Source: Neobacillus driksii (GTDB lineage: Bacteria > Bacillota > Bacilli > Bacillales > Cytobacillaceae). Taken from it: 64,000 nucleotides of DNA. Under the pieces are notes generated by a model. It saw only the letters and a list, made by a program, of their open reading frames with translations, was not told the DNA's origin and searched no databases. Where the stretch lies: the NCBI RefSeq assembly GCF_013409995.1, contig NZ_JACCBX010000015.1, forward strand, positions 80,457 through 144,456, in the 5' to 3' direction. The position numbers and the translations under genes are program-made. This document shows positions 34,672 to 43,299 of this stretch, in pieces; position 1 is the first letter of the stretch; every line of letters starts with the position of its first letter.

Positions 34672-35574
34672 TCACCCCTGATCCCCGTAATGAACCCATT
34701 TTTTCGAAGTTAAAAAGATAAGACCCGTAAAAAAGGCGATGATTAAAAGCAATGACCAGGCCATAGCAGAGGCGTAACCCATTTGGAAGTTACCAAAGCC
34801 ATTCTGGTACAAATAAAGAGTATAAAACAGTGTAGAATTTACCGGTCCTCCTGTACCGTTACTGATAATATAAGCTGGTGTGAATGCTTGAAATGAACTA
34901 ATGATTTGCATAATGCCATTAAATAAAATAATAGGTGATAGACAAGGCAACGTAATATGAATAAATTGCTTCCATTTTCCAGCACCGTCCAAGGATGATG
35001 CTTCGTAAAATTCCTGAGGGATTTGCTTGAGTCCCGCCAAGAAGATAACCATAGGTGAGCCAAATTGCCAAACCTTTAACAATATAAGGGACCAAATGGC
35101 ATAATCGGGCGTACCTACCCAGCTTGGCATATCAATCCCTGCATAACCCAGCAATTGATTGACAATACCACTGTCTCCGAACACCTGCTGCCAAAGAATT
35201 GCAATCGCCACGCTCCCACCAATCAACGAAGGAATATAGTAAACGCCGCGATAAATTCCTAGACCACGAATCCCTTTATTTAAGAGCAGTGCTAGAAAAA
35301 GAGCAAACGATAACTCCAGCGGAACTGCAACTAACACGTAGGTAACGGTAACCTTGATTGCTTGAAAGTACTGTGGATCCTGGGTAAACATGGTCAGATA
35401 ATTTTTCAATCCAACCCAGTTAGGTGAAGATACAAAATTGTAATTTGTAAATGAAAGGTACAAAGAACTTAGAAACGGAAAGCCACTAAACACCACCAAT
35501 CCAATTAGCCATGGCGCCAGAAATAGGTATGGAATTATCGATGACCACCGTTTTTGGTCAAATAAATTCAACAT
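34672..35574 (-). CDS. Sugar ABC transporter permease (CUT1, MalF/MsmF type)
   Basis: The 300-residue protein starts MLNLFDQKRWSSIIPYLFLA and has about six membrane segments. The EAA loop is LKQIPQEFYEASSLDGAGKW then KQFIHITLPCLSPI. It pairs with the next permease to form the membrane channel. It lies 75 bases after the binding-protein gene, with a stable hairpin in that gap (35594-35636). Confidence 0.9.
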   Translation of the reverse strand: MLNLFDQKRWSSIIPYLFLAPWLIGLVVFSGFPFLSSLYLSFTNYNFVSSPNWVGLKNYLTMFTQDPQYFQAIKVTVTYVLVAVPLELSFALFLALLLNKGIRGLGIYRGVYYIPSLIGGSVAIAILWQQVFGDSGIVNQLLGYAGIDMPSWVGTPDYAIWSLILLKVWQFGSPMVIFLAGLKQIPQEFYEASSLDGAGKWKQFIHITLPCLSPIILFNGIMQIISSFQAFTPAYIISNGTGGPVNSTLFYTLYLYQNGFGNFQMGYASAMAWSLLLIIAFFTGLIFLTSKKWVHYGDQG

Positions 35575-35593
35575 TGTTTGAACTCCTTTTTTT

Positions 35594-35636
35594 TAGAACA
35601 AAAGCTCAAGATTTTTATTTCATGAGCTTTTGCTCT
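35594..35636 (-). other. Stable hairpin between binding-protein and permease genes
   Basis: AGAGCAAAAGCTCA and TGAGCTTTTGTTCT pair. On the minus strand the stem is followed by A residues rather than T, so it is unlikely to terminate. It may protect the binding-protein mRNA and give the usual excess of that protein over the permeases. Confidence 0.6.
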
Positions 35637-35648
35637 TATAAAATTGAC

Positions 35649-36941
35649 TTATCGGTTTAAAATTTGTTCAGCCTGTGAAAAGAATTCATCCACAGCTTGT
35701 GAAATGGACTTTTGTTTAAAGGCAATGGCTTGGTTAGTGGACAGCAAAAGCTTCTGTACAGATGTACTATTACTCGGCATAGATGGATATGGCTTGGATG
35801 ATTGGATCATTTCGTCAACAAATGCATATTCCTTATTCTCCGGTTCTCCAAGAAGAGGTTTGATTACTTCCTGCATTTGTTTAGAAGCTTGTGGACCATG
35901 CTCGCCTTTAAAAATTTTCGCAGCATCAGGATCGTTAACAACAAAATTGATCAGCTTTGCTGCTTCCTTGGGATGTTTTGTCTTTGCGGATATTCCCAAT
36001 GATGCGACAATCAGTGGAGCCTTTTTCTCGCCATTTGGGTCCATAGGATAGCTAACAATGGCCAACTCGTCTTTTGCAGAGCCTTGATAAATTTTCAGCT
36101 GATTGGAGCTTTTGCTAATCATCGCAGCCTTACCAAGCGCAAGCATAGACTGCTCCTGTGTTTTATCCCCTTGTTCTGATTGAATGTCTGCAGGTGGAGT
36201 TAATCCGTCTTTACGCATTTGATCCCAGAAGGTGAACCAGTCGGTCAAATCCTGTTTATTGATTCCTAGTCCATCGCCTTTGAATACTGACTTTCCTCTT
36301 TGTTGTGCAAATAACTCGAGTACGCGATATACGCCACCCTCGTCCTCAGTAGCCCATGCATCCTTACCCAACGATTTTTGAAGAGCTTTCGCGGTTTCAA
36401 CATATTCATCCCATGTCCAGTTGTTTTTAGGAAACTCTAGACCCGCTTTTTCAAACATAGCTTTGTTATAGATAACGCCGGTAATATTATGACCAAGACT
36501 AATCGCGTACAGCTTGTCATTGACTTTACCACCCTCAATATCCATCGGGTCTAAATCCTTCACATTTAAGTCACCTGACTCAACTAAGGGACCTAAGTCT
36601 AGCATCATATTACGTTTAACAAAGTCAAATTGAAAGAAGCTGCTGGTTTGCATCACATCTGGAGCATTTCCTCCCGCTGCCTGTGTTGTAAATTTCTCCG
36701 CATATTGGTTTTCCACTGTAAATTCTCTAGAGACTGTGATATTTGGATTTTTTTCCTCGAACAAGTCAAACAATTCATTCATCTTGTCATGGCGTGCTTG
36801 ACCACCCCACCAGGCAACACGGAGTTCTACTTTCTCTTCACTGTCAGATGCTCCGCTCTTTGTTTCCTCGGATGAACAAGCGGCTAGTCCAAAAAATAGA
36901 ATAGTAGACATGAATAGTAATAAGAATTTTTTAAGTTTCAT
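35649..36941 (-). CDS. Sugar ABC transporter substrate-binding lipoprotein (CUT1)
   Basis: A 430-residue protein. Its signal peptide ends in a lipobox (ILFFGLAACSSEETKSG; the Cys becomes lipid-modified). The mature part is a family 1 solute-binding protein: LRVAWWGGQARHDKMNELFD, FTTQAAGGNAPDVMQTSSFF, then GVIYNKAMFEKAGLEFPKNN and WTWDEYVETAKAL. The neighbouring ribokinase and RpiB genes suggest a pentose or pentose-containing ligand, which is an inference. GGGGG-type ribosome site lies before the ATG, and ribokinase ends 15 bases upstream. Confidence 0.92.
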   Translation of the reverse strand: MKLKKFLLLFMSTILFFGLAACSSEETKSGASDSEEKVELRVAWWGGQARHDKMNELFDLFEEKNPNITVSREFTVENQYAEKFTTQAAGGNAPDVMQTSSFFQFDFVKRNMMLDLGPLVESGDLNVKDLDPMDIEGGKVNDKLYAISLGHNITGVIYNKAMFEKAGLEFPKNNWTWDEYVETAKALQKSLGKDAWATEDEGGVYRVLELFAQQRGKSVFKGDGLGINKQDLTDWFTFWDQMRKDGLTPPADIQSEQGDKTQEQSMLALGKAAMISKSSNQLKIYQGSAKDELAIVSYPMDPNGEKKAPLIVASLGISAKTKHPKEAAKLINFVVNDPDAAKIFKGEHGPQASKQMQEVIKPLLGEPENKEYAFVDEMIQSSKPYPSMPSNSTSVQKLLLSTNQAIAFKQKSISQAVDEFFSQAEQILNR

Positions 36942-36955
36942 AAACTTACCCCCAA

Positions 36956-37876
36956 TTAATCAATTAAATTTTCAACTGTTGATCTACTAGGCATAGATGA
37001 TTGAGCTCCGAAGCTCGTGACCGATAATGCTGCTACTTTTTGAGCAAAGCGAATAGCATCATTTAACTTACCACCTTCTCCAAGATAGACCGCTAAGCCA
37101 GCATTGAACGCATCGCCCGCACCAGTAGTATCAACGGCCACTACTTTATTTGCTCCTATATGAATGACACCATCCTCAATTGAGTAGGCAGCTCCGTCAC
37201 CACCAAGTGTCATAACCACTTGCTTAACACCCTTTTTCTTTAGCTTGGGAATAATTTCTTCATACCTTTCGACCCCAGCTGCTTGTCCTGTTGCTATGTA
37301 CCTTGCTTCCGTTTCGTTTGGGGTAAGTATATCGATTTTCTGTAAAAGAAAATCTGACAGATGGGCCGCAGGTGCAGGGTTTAAAATAATTGGGACATGT
37401 TGGTTATTTGCAATCTGAACGGCTTCTTCCACCACATTCATTGGGATCTCTAACTGTACTAATACAAGGTCTGCAGAACGGATGATTTCTTCTGCCTGCC
37501 GAACATGAGCGGGGGTCATTCGATTGTTTGCGCCCGGAGAAACAACGATACTATTCTCACCGGATTCATTTACTGTAATCATAGCCACCCCGCTTGAATC
37601 ACAGGATACCGTCGTTACATAATCTGTACCTATACCTTCACCTTTTAATTTTGCGATCAATTCCTTACCAAAACCATCGTCCCCGACACAGCCAACCATT
37701 TCTACCTTAGCACCAAGCCTACTAGCAGCTACAGCCTGATTAGCACCTTTTCCACCTGGCATTGTTGCAAAATTACTTCCTATTATCGTCTCTCCTTCAA
37801 GTGCAATCCTAGGTGTACATATGACCAAATCCATATTTAAACTTCCGATCACCACAATTCTAGCCTGTTTCGCCAT
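36956..37876 (-). CDS. rbsK: Ribokinase (PfkB family)
   Basis: ATG 37876 is chosen because GGAGGGGAG lies directly upstream; the earlier ATG at 37900 has no ribosome site. The roughly 306-residue protein has PfkB signatures: IVVIGSLNMDLV, ATMPGGKGANQAVAASRLGA (sugar-binding GGKGxN) and VDTTGAGDAFNAGLAVYLGE (catalytic Asp, anion hole). It phosphorylates ribose or a similar sugar at O5. It is co-transcribed with the RpiB-like gene and the ABC transporter under a LacI regulator. Confidence 0.9.
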   Translation of the reverse strand: MAKQARIVVIGSLNMDLVICTPRIALEGETIIGSNFATMPGGKGANQAVAASRLGAKVEMVGCVGDDGFGKELIAKLKGEGIGTDYVTTVSCDSSGVAMITVNESGENSIVVSPGANNRMTPAHVRQAEEIIRSADLVLVQLEIPMNVVEEAVQIANNQHVPIILNPAPAAHLSDFLLQKIDILTPNETEARYIATGQAAGVERYEEIIPKLKKKGVKQVVMTLGGDGAAYSIEDGVIHIGANKVVAVDTTGAGDAFNAGLAVYLGEGGKLNDAIRFAQKVAALSVTSFGAQSSMPSRSTVENLID

Positions 37877-37903
37877 AACTCCCCTCCGTTCAGCTATCAT
37901 TTT

Positions 37904-38380
37904 TTACTCGGACGCTGTGGGCTTAAAAGAGTAATGATATAACTCCATCTCGTGCAGTTTCCTTACTCGACGCCTAAACTCTTCATCAGTGCTGAATTCT
38001 GCTTTCAAGAAACCCTCGAGCAGTTCGACCAATAAAACAGGTCCTATAATTTGTGCACCGACGCACATAACATTAACATCATCGTGTTCCACACACTGAT
38101 GCGCAGAATAAATGTCGTGACAGACGGATGCACGAATTCCAGGAATTTTATTGGCTGCGATACACGCCCCAACTCCAGTACCACATACCATAACTGCCCG
38201 ATCTACTTCGCCCGATAAGACTCCTGCACACACTGATCTAGTAATGTCCGGGAAATCGACGGGATTAGGGTCATAGGATCCATAATCGATCACCTCATGC
38301 CCCATACTTTTTAAAGCATTTACAACTGTGTCCTTTAATGGAAAACCTGCATGGTCTCCTCCTACTCCGATTCTCATCAT
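37904..38380 (-). CDS. rpiB: RpiB/LacA/LacB-family sugar-phosphate isomerase
   Basis: The 158-residue product reads MMRIGVGGDHAGFPLKDTVV, YGSYDPNPVDFPDITRSVCA, VMVCGTGVGACIAANKIPGI and HDIYSAHQCVEHDDVNVMCV, with the catalytic Cys of CGTGxG and the conserved His/Arg region. Family members isomerise ribose 5-P/ribulose 5-P, and some act on allose-P, galactose-P or erythrulose-P. GGAGG lies ahead of the ATG. It is the first structural gene of the operon, with an operator-like palindrome upstream (38472-38487). Confidence 0.85.
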   Translation of the reverse strand: MMRIGVGGDHAGFPLKDTVVNALKSMGHEVIDYGSYDPNPVDFPDITRSVCAGVLSGEVDRAVMVCGTGVGACIAANKIPGIRASVCHDIYSAHQCVEHDDVNVMCVGAQIIGPVLLVELLEGFLKAEFSTDEEFRRRVRKLHEMELYHYSFKPTASE

Positions 38381-38471
38381 TTATGCCTCCAAAGTTTTTT
38401 TGTATGTGCTTTCTATTCATTAAGCTTCTTTTTAAAAATTTTACTGAGATGTATAAATCATTACATTTTTC

Positions 38472-38487
38472 AGTTAATCGTTTAACT
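38472..38487. promoter_or_regulatory. LacI-type operator before the sugar operon
   Basis: AGTTAATCGTTTAACT is a 16-bp near-palindrome centred on CG, as usual for LacI-family operators. It lies between the regulator gene and rpiB. A matching site, TTAATCGATTAA, lies at 39616-39627. Confidence 0.6.
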
Positions 38488-38535
38488 TTGCTTTAAAATA
38501 AAAACCGATAAATCGGCAAATTCAGATAGTGAAAA

Positions 38536-39597
38536 TTAAATACAACCACTTGTTGTCTCTAGTTTGTTGGATTCGCAACTGTACGGATTTTCCTTATTGC
38601 ACCCGCAGGAATGCCGGATAATTAACTCAGTATCCATATAAGTGATTTCTCGCTTCACTTGCTTATTTATTATTCTAGCTAGGATTAATCTTGCAGCATG
38701 TACACCTAGTTCGTAAGCTGGTTGCTTTATCGTAGTAATTGGCGGATCGACAATATCTGCCCAATCGGAATCATCATATCCAACGACTGCAAGCTGATCA
38801 GGAATTGAAATACCTGATTCCTTTAGATATTTATAAGCCCCCAATGTCATTGAATTGTTTGAAATAAACACCGCATCCGGCTTGTTATCCTGTTCCATTA
38901 GCTCTTTCATTTTCGTATAGCCACTTTCGATATCAAAATTACCTTCCTTCACAAGCTCATCCGATTCGGTAATGCCATAATCCTCAAGAGCTCTCTTGTA
39001 ACCAGTCAATCGATCTTTGCCAGTACTTATTGAAATAGGCCCAGTTATGATCGCTATTTTTTCAAAACCATGCCGAATCAAATGCTCAGTGCCAGAATAA
39101 GAACCCTTAATATTGTTCGTCATGATGACATCGGATACCATGAAATCAGGGCAACGGTTCAGGAATACCATTGGCACTCCCGTTTTCTCCATTGAGCGGA
39201 AATAATCACCTGTGTTCCCTGTGGATGAGACGATAAGTCCGTCTACTCTTTTGCCTATCAATACTTTGAGATATTTATCCTCTTTCTCCACGGAAGAATC
39301 CGTATTGCAAAGCAGTATGCTATAATCGCTCTTAGCTAGTTCTTCTTCAATCCCACGAACCACAATCGAAAAGAAAGGGTTTGCAATATCGGAGATTAGA
39401 AGCCCAATGATGCGTGATTCCTGCACTCGAAGACTTTTTGCTACAATATTAGGTTGATAGTTCAGTTCCTGAATCGCCGAGAAAACTTTGTTTTTTACTT
39501 CATCACTTACATTTTTGGTTTCGTTCAATACATTAGAAACAGTAGCCGTAGAAACTCCAGCTAATGTTGCTACCTCTTTGAGGGTTGCTCTCTTCAT
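38536..39597 (-). CDS. LacI-family repressor of the pentose operon
   Basis: The 353-residue protein starts MKRATLKEVATLAGVSTATV, the LacI helix-turn-helix, then SNVLNETKNVSDEVKNKVFS and a hinge helix. A periplasmic-binding-protein-like sensor follows (ESRIIGLLISDIANPFFSIV; LAVVGYDDSDWADIVDPPIT). The C-terminus carries CGCNKENPYSCE, a small Cys cluster. AAAGGAGGTG precedes the ATG. It lies on the same strand directly upstream of rpiB with palindromes on both sides, implying autoregulation plus repression of the operon until a sugar or sugar-phosphate binds. Confidence 0.92.
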   Translation of the reverse strand: MKRATLKEVATLAGVSTATVSNVLNETKNVSDEVKNKVFSAIQELNYQPNIVAKSLRVQESRIIGLLISDIANPFFSIVVRGIEEELAKSDYSILLCNTDSSVEKEDKYLKVLIGKRVDGLIVSSTGNTGDYFRSMEKTGVPMVFLNRCPDFMVSDVIMTNNIKGSYSGTEHLIRHGFEKIAIITGPISISTGKDRLTGYKRALEDYGITESDELVKEGNFDIESGYTKMKELMEQDNKPDAVFISNNSMTLGAYKYLKESGISIPDQLAVVGYDDSDWADIVDPPITTIKQPAYELGVHAARLILARIINKQVKREITYMDTELIIRHSCGCNKENPYSCESNKLETTSGCI

Positions 39598-39615
39598 TCA
39601 GAGTTTTCACCTCCT

Positions 39616-39627
39616 TTAATCGATTAA
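39616..39627. promoter_or_regulatory. LacI-type operator upstream of the repressor gene
   Basis: TTAATCGATTAA is a perfect 12-bp palindrome just ahead of the repressor start and shares TTAATCG with the site at 38472. Confidence 0.55.
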
Positions 39628-39629
39628 CT

Positions 39630-39980
39630 TGATTTTATTCTGAATATTTATTCTTGTCAATAAATTAATTTATAATTTACCAAGTGAATTTACGAAAAAC
39701 AATTACAGAAGAACTAGAAAGAATTTAGCTACTAAAGTAATAACCGCCTCAATACTTTAAAAGGAAATGAGGAAATGCTTTTATTACACCCCCCTCTTAC
39801 TCACAAATTGTAAATTAGAGGAGGGTTTATTGGTAAAATGGTTGGCACTGTATGGTAAAGCCTTTGTCCAAGACTGGTACAAAAGATGGCGGAGGTGGTA
39901 AATTATGATGGCCGTAATCATTTAGTTGCTGGACAGAGCGCTCAATTCCTACATCCTCTACTAATTATTAAAAATATGAC
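39630..39980. other. Intergenic region, no gene seen
   Basis: About 350 bp upstream of the repressor gene. It contains short A-rich and G-rich stretches (an AGAGGAGGG-like run near 39818-39826) but no ORF with a plausible family match. It presumably includes the repressor promoter. Confidence 0.45.
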
Positions 39981-40017
39981 CAAGATTTATTTTGAAAAAT
40001 TTTCAAAATAAATCTTG
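39981..40017 (-). terminator. Long perfect hairpin after the MazG-like gene
   Basis: CAAGATTTATTTTGAAAA and TTTTCAAAATAAATCTTG form an 18-bp stem with almost no loop, about 30 bp past the stop at 40047. There is no clear T run, so its role as terminator is likely rather than certain. Confidence 0.6.
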
Positions 40018-40046
40018 TCATTATAAATCATTTCAAATCTTTGTCT

Positions 40047-40415
40047 TTACTTATCCTTGTTCCTTCGATTTTTAACTTCCTCCATTTTTGCATAAAAGCT
40101 TTCTTCTACATCAATTCCAAAATAATTATAAAACTTTAGCATGTAAGCCAGACAATCTGATAACTCCTTGCCTAAGTTCACTTTAATCTGATTCTTGGCT
40201 AACTCAAATGCCTGCTCTTCTTCCATGCCGTTTTCAACATAGGAGGCAGTTAGATTAAATGCCTTCCGCAGCTCCTCCGCCACCTCGGCTACCTCTGTCG
40301 TAAGCAGCATGTAATTATTTAATAGAGAATCTCTGCTCTTAGCATAACTTTCATCAGTAATTTCCCAACCCATTTCTTCTTGAAACTTTTTTGCAAAAGT
40401 TTGTATCTCTTTCAT
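40047..40415 (-). CDS. MazG-like nucleotide pyrophosphohydrolase
   Basis: The start is ATG 40415, since GGAAGGG lies 6-7 bases upstream; the frame is open to 40511, but that extension runs through the dispersed palindromes and is not conserved-looking. The 122-residue protein (MKEIQTFAKKFQEEMGWEIT) has the all-alpha NTPase pattern LLTTEVAEVAEELRKAFNL (ExxE) and LGKELSDCLAYMLKF (ExxD), the Mg-binding acids of MazG-type enzymes. It probably removes non-canonical NTPs or alters ppGpp/NTP pools. Three palindrome copies occupy its upstream region. Confidence 0.85.
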   Translation of the reverse strand: MKEIQTFAKKFQEEMGWEITDESYAKSRDSLLNNYMLLTTEVAEVAEELRKAFNLTASYVENGMEEEQAFELAKNQIKVNLGKELSDCLAYMLKFYNYFGIDVEESFYAKMEEVKNRRNKDK

Positions 40416-40449
40416 TTTAATCCCTTCCGTCATTTGACTGCGAATTTGT

Positions 40450-40467
40450 TCATCAAACGTTTGATTA
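40450..40467. repeat. Dispersed palindrome, copy 3 (17 of 18 bases)
   Basis: TCATCAAACGTTTGATTA, about 35 bp upstream of the MazG-like start. Centre spacing to the next copy (40505) is 55 bp. Confidence 0.75.
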
Positions 40468-40504
40468 GTTTTCAAAACCAGATGTACCAAGGCTTCTAAC
40501 CCGT

Positions 40505-40522
40505 TAATCAAACGTTTGATTA
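40505..40522. repeat. Dispersed palindrome, copy 4 (perfect)
   Basis: TAATCAAACGTTTGATTA exactly. Together with the copy at 40450 and the sequence between them it resembles 46312-46385. Confidence 0.8.
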
Positions 40523-40537
40523 GTTTACCACCCGATT

Positions 40538-40555
40538 TAATTAAACGTTTGATTA
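40538..40555. repeat. Dispersed palindrome, copy 5 (17 of 18 bases)
   Basis: TAATTAAACGTTTGATTA, 33 bp from copy 4 centre to centre. This is the third site ahead of the MazG-like gene. Confidence 0.75.
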
Positions 40556-40674
40556 GTTTATTTTGAAATTACTTAATCTTCACCAACTAGAACTGTTTTT
40601 ATTCCCATCCGAACAAAGAAAAGTGGGAGACATCTAGCACGCTTTCCTATTGTTTTTTCTTTTCAAGTAGCTGA

Positions 40675-41142
40675 TTATTTTCGTTCACTATTAACTAAAC
40701 TCTCCCAATCCTCAAATGACAGCTTTTCTGTAATATGCTTTAATTCATTGGGAACATCAATATAACACATTAATTCTAAACTATTTCCATCTGGGTCCTC
40801 AAAGTAAACCGAAGCATTTCCTTGATTTGGTCTTACAAAGGGCTCAATTGATGTTCTCCTTCCAAAAGGAACAGGTTCAACTTGAATGGATTCAAGCCAT
40901 TTTAATGACTCTTTTAAATCCTCATATGTGACTCGAAAAGCAATATGCCTTAAAGAAGGATGGTACGGAGTTTGGTGCTCCTCTCCCTCCCACAGTCCCA
41001 ACCAACTTTCCCCTTCTTCTATCCAAATGAATGCAGTGTCTTCATCACGCCAAGCCAATTTCAAGCCTAACTTTCGATAAAATTCAATTGAAACCTCTAA
41101 GTTTTTTACAGGTAAATGTGCTTCATAAAGCCCCTTTATCAT
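40675..41142 (-). CDS. VOC-family protein (glyoxalase/fosfomycin-resistance-like)
   Basis: ATG 41142 has AGGGG about 9 bases ahead and is preferred over the GTG/ATG at 41151. The roughly 155-residue product reads MIKGLYEAHLPVKNLEVSIE, FYRKLGLKLAWRDEDTAFIW and LRHIAFRVTYEDLKESLKWL, ending SVYFEDPDGNSLELMCYI, with the metal-binding His and Glu positions of the VOC fold. The C-terminal tail (VNSERK) is polar. Similar Bacillus proteins are annotated as bleomycin or fosfomycin-type resistance proteins without proof. Confidence 0.82.
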   Translation of the reverse strand: MIKGLYEAHLPVKNLEVSIEFYRKLGLKLAWRDEDTAFIWIEEGESWLGLWEGEEHQTPYHPSLRHIAFRVTYEDLKESLKWLESIQVEPVPFGRRTSIEPFVRPNQGNASVYFEDPDGNSLELMCYIDVPNELKHITEKLSFEDWESLVNSERK

Positions 41143-41236
41143 TACTCCCATCCCCTATTATTAATTTTTAAAAAACACCCTATTCCTAGTTAAAGTAAAG
41201 GTGATATTTGCACACGCTGGAAATCCCTTTTTCTAT

Positions 41237-41539
41237 TTACAAACTGGATCTTCTCCATTTTCTTACCCTGTAAATATAGCCCAAAAATGTGAGTCCGGTA
41301 AACACTAGGACGATTAGTGCAAGGGTTTGTAAAATCGCAAATACAATTTATATCGTGGATTCATTGGTGCTAAAAATAGGCAGTGTAGTAAAAAGGTAAA
41401 AAAACGAGGCAATAACGACGTTAATGAGTAGAGTAATTAAAGCAGCCTTACCCATCGACCTTTTCTCACTCTCATATTTTTCAAGGATAGTAGCATTATC
41501 TGTATAAATAGTGGCTACCCCCTTCGCTGAGCTGAACAT
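41237..41539 (-). pseudogene. Small two-span membrane protein interrupted by TAA
   Basis: The frame encodes MFSSAKGVATIYTDNATILE, a basic patch (EKRSMGKAAL) and a membrane span (ITLLINVVIASFFYLFTTLP), then STI and TAA at 41348-41350. The same frame continues with a second span (IVFAILQTLALIVLVFTGLT then FLGYIYRVRKWRRSSL) to a stop at 41237. Together they give a typical two-span protein of about 100 residues, so the TAA is probably a CAA-to-TAA mutation. No ribosome site is obvious before ATG 41539, so the 5' end may also be damaged. Family unknown. Confidence 0.55.
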
Positions 41540-41648
41540 CTTTTAATGATATAGTTTTCAATGCGTTTTTCTGGAAAATATTTTCTAATTCAACAAGAGC
41601 TAGAACGTAAGGTAATTGGAAAGAAAAAATACTTATTGTTTACTCCAT

Positions 41649-41676
41649 GAAAAAAAGACCGTCTTTTGACGATCTG
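41649..41676 (-). terminator. Terminator of the DUF3231 gene
   Basis: AGACCGTC and GACGATCT pair with one mismatch; minus-strand TTTTTTTC follows. Confidence 0.65.
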
Positions 41677-41778
41677 TACTTTAATTAAAGCATTATGCTT
41701 AATAAAAATTTTCAGATTGCATTTTTTTCACATTTCATGACTTAAACAATAAAAAATAATGATTTTGAAACTATATTA

Positions 41779-42798
41779 TTATCTCTCTGCTGCATATGGC
41801 GGTTTTTCCATCCAGCCATTTTCAATCATGAGTTTAGCTGCCTCTTCACAAAATAAAGAGATTTTCGCAAACGATTTTGTATAGACTAACCCAACATCAT
41901 GCCTTCCATTTACAGCCACCGAATTTCCAAATGCCCGTAATTTCATGGAAAACATATCTGCCTTATGAAATAACATGATCTTATCAGAAAAAGGAGAAAA
42001 CGTTGAGTTTGTCACTAAATGATCTAAAAGGGGTGGAGAAGGCAAATTTTCATCGTGTAGTTTTTGCATGTAACGTTCTAAATTTGTTTGTGTAAGGTCT
42101 CTCCCTTTTTCAAACAATTGCCGAACTTGTTCATCTTTTGCTACTTGGGCGAATGCCATAATGAGTGCTTTACTCGTTACATTGTTCTCTATATTATCGT
42201 AAAAATGAGTAATTTCCAAAGCATGTAAGGGTCGTACATGGCCGAAGAAGCCATTTAAAAAATCCTTATGGATAAACTCAACTTTATCGGGAATTGGAAT
42301 AAGAGGCGGTTTTATGATAAACCCTTTATGCATTAAGATTGCTTTAATTTGGTCCATTAAATCCATAGTGGACTCCAAACAATATCTAAAAAAGTCTTTT
42401 ACATCTTTCCTGTAAACAAGCGGGTATCCTACGTTATAGATACTCATTCCTGCTTTTGCTGTATATTTTAAGTAATGAACATAAAACTGATCTTCGAATA
42501 AACGAGGTGCACCTGGGTTTACATCTTCCTCTTCAGAAAAGCCTCTAGGTATAGGGAAATTTTCTTTCTTAAAGATTTCTTCCGTTGTCTTCATGAAATC
42601 AACGCTTAAATTGTACGCATTTTCTACTAAGATTTTTATATCCTCATCTTCAACGTGTTGAAGATAATAAGCTAAGATGCATTTCGCCATACTGTTTCCC
42701 ATATAGGTTGCCCAAAGTTTTGCCATTTCTGCTGATGTTAATCTTTCCGTAATGTTTGTTTTTGGTGAACTTAGATTAATCGGTTTTAGTGCAATCAT
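41779..42798 (-). CDS. DUF3231-family protein (tandem four-helix bundles)
   Basis: This 339-residue soluble helical protein has two similar halves: LTSAEMAKLWATYMGNSMAK...ILAYYLQHVEDEDI in the first, and FFGHVRPLHALEITHFYDNI with ALIMAFAQVAKDEQVRQLFE in the second. That duplication and the total length match DUF3231, which is related to the CotF-like coat proteins of spore-formers. No catalytic motif is visible. A role in sporulation or storage is speculative. It is transcribed alone and has its own terminator. Confidence 0.88.
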   Translation of the reverse strand: MIALKPINLSSPKTNITERLTSAEMAKLWATYMGNSMAKCILAYYLQHVEDEDIKILVENAYNLSVDFMKTTEEIFKKENFPIPRGFSEEEDVNPGAPRLFEDQFYVHYLKYTAKAGMSIYNVGYPLVYRKDVKDFFRYCLESTMDLMDQIKAILMHKGFIIKPPLIPIPDKVEFIHKDFLNGFFGHVRPLHALEITHFYDNIENNVTSKALIMAFAQVAKDEQVRQLFEKGRDLTQTNLERYMQKLHDENLPSPPLLDHLVTNSTFSPFSDKIMLFHKADMFSMKLRAFGNSVAVNGRHDVGLVYTKSFAKISLFCEEAAKLMIENGWMEKPPYAAER

Positions 42799-43254
42799 GT
42801 TAACCCCTTGTATTGATTTTTTCGATAGTATTTAACTTAATGTGAAATCATATACAGAATCAACACTTAATTATTTCAATTCCAACGAAAGTCCTATTTG
42901 AGGTTCTTAGTCCAAACTTTCAACGACTCTAAATCTATAGAACTAGTGCCTCTTTACAGCCAACCACATCTCCACGGGCGTATTAAACTCTTTCACACTC
43001 TAAACTAAAAATAACCTTCGAACCCTTCAATACTGCCAGATTTTAAATTCATGAATTTGCACCGCCCTTTCTACCCTCTATATAGGGTTGAATAGGGCAA
43101 AAAGACAGGGTGGTTTTGCAGAAAGTTGTTACGGAATTGTATCCGTTGAATTGAGGTGCCTCCAAAAAAAGGATTTGGTGGTTACAACGAAGCAAATTGA
43201 TCTTCGATATCCTACTCATTATTTTACTAACCTCATTCTTGAGAGCGAAAAGAA
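42799..43254. other. Intergenic region, no gene seen
   Basis: About 450 bp upstream of the DUF3231 gene. A short inverted repeat (CCCTCTATATAGGG-type, about 43074-43087) is visible. No supported ORF, riboswitch or known repeat was found. Confidence 0.45.
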
Positions 43255-43285
43255 AAGGACAGGAGTAATTTTACTCTTGTCCTCT
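43255..43285 (-). terminator. Terminator of ycnI
   Basis: GGACAGGAGTAA and TTACTCTTGTCC form the hairpin just past the stop at 43300. Confidence 0.75.
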
Positions 43286-43299
43286 CACCTATATAATCA

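Noticed and set aside
40416..40511. N-terminal extension of the MazG-like protein
   Set aside because: The frame is open but runs through the repeated palindromes. A strong ribosome site lies before ATG 40415, where the family normally starts.
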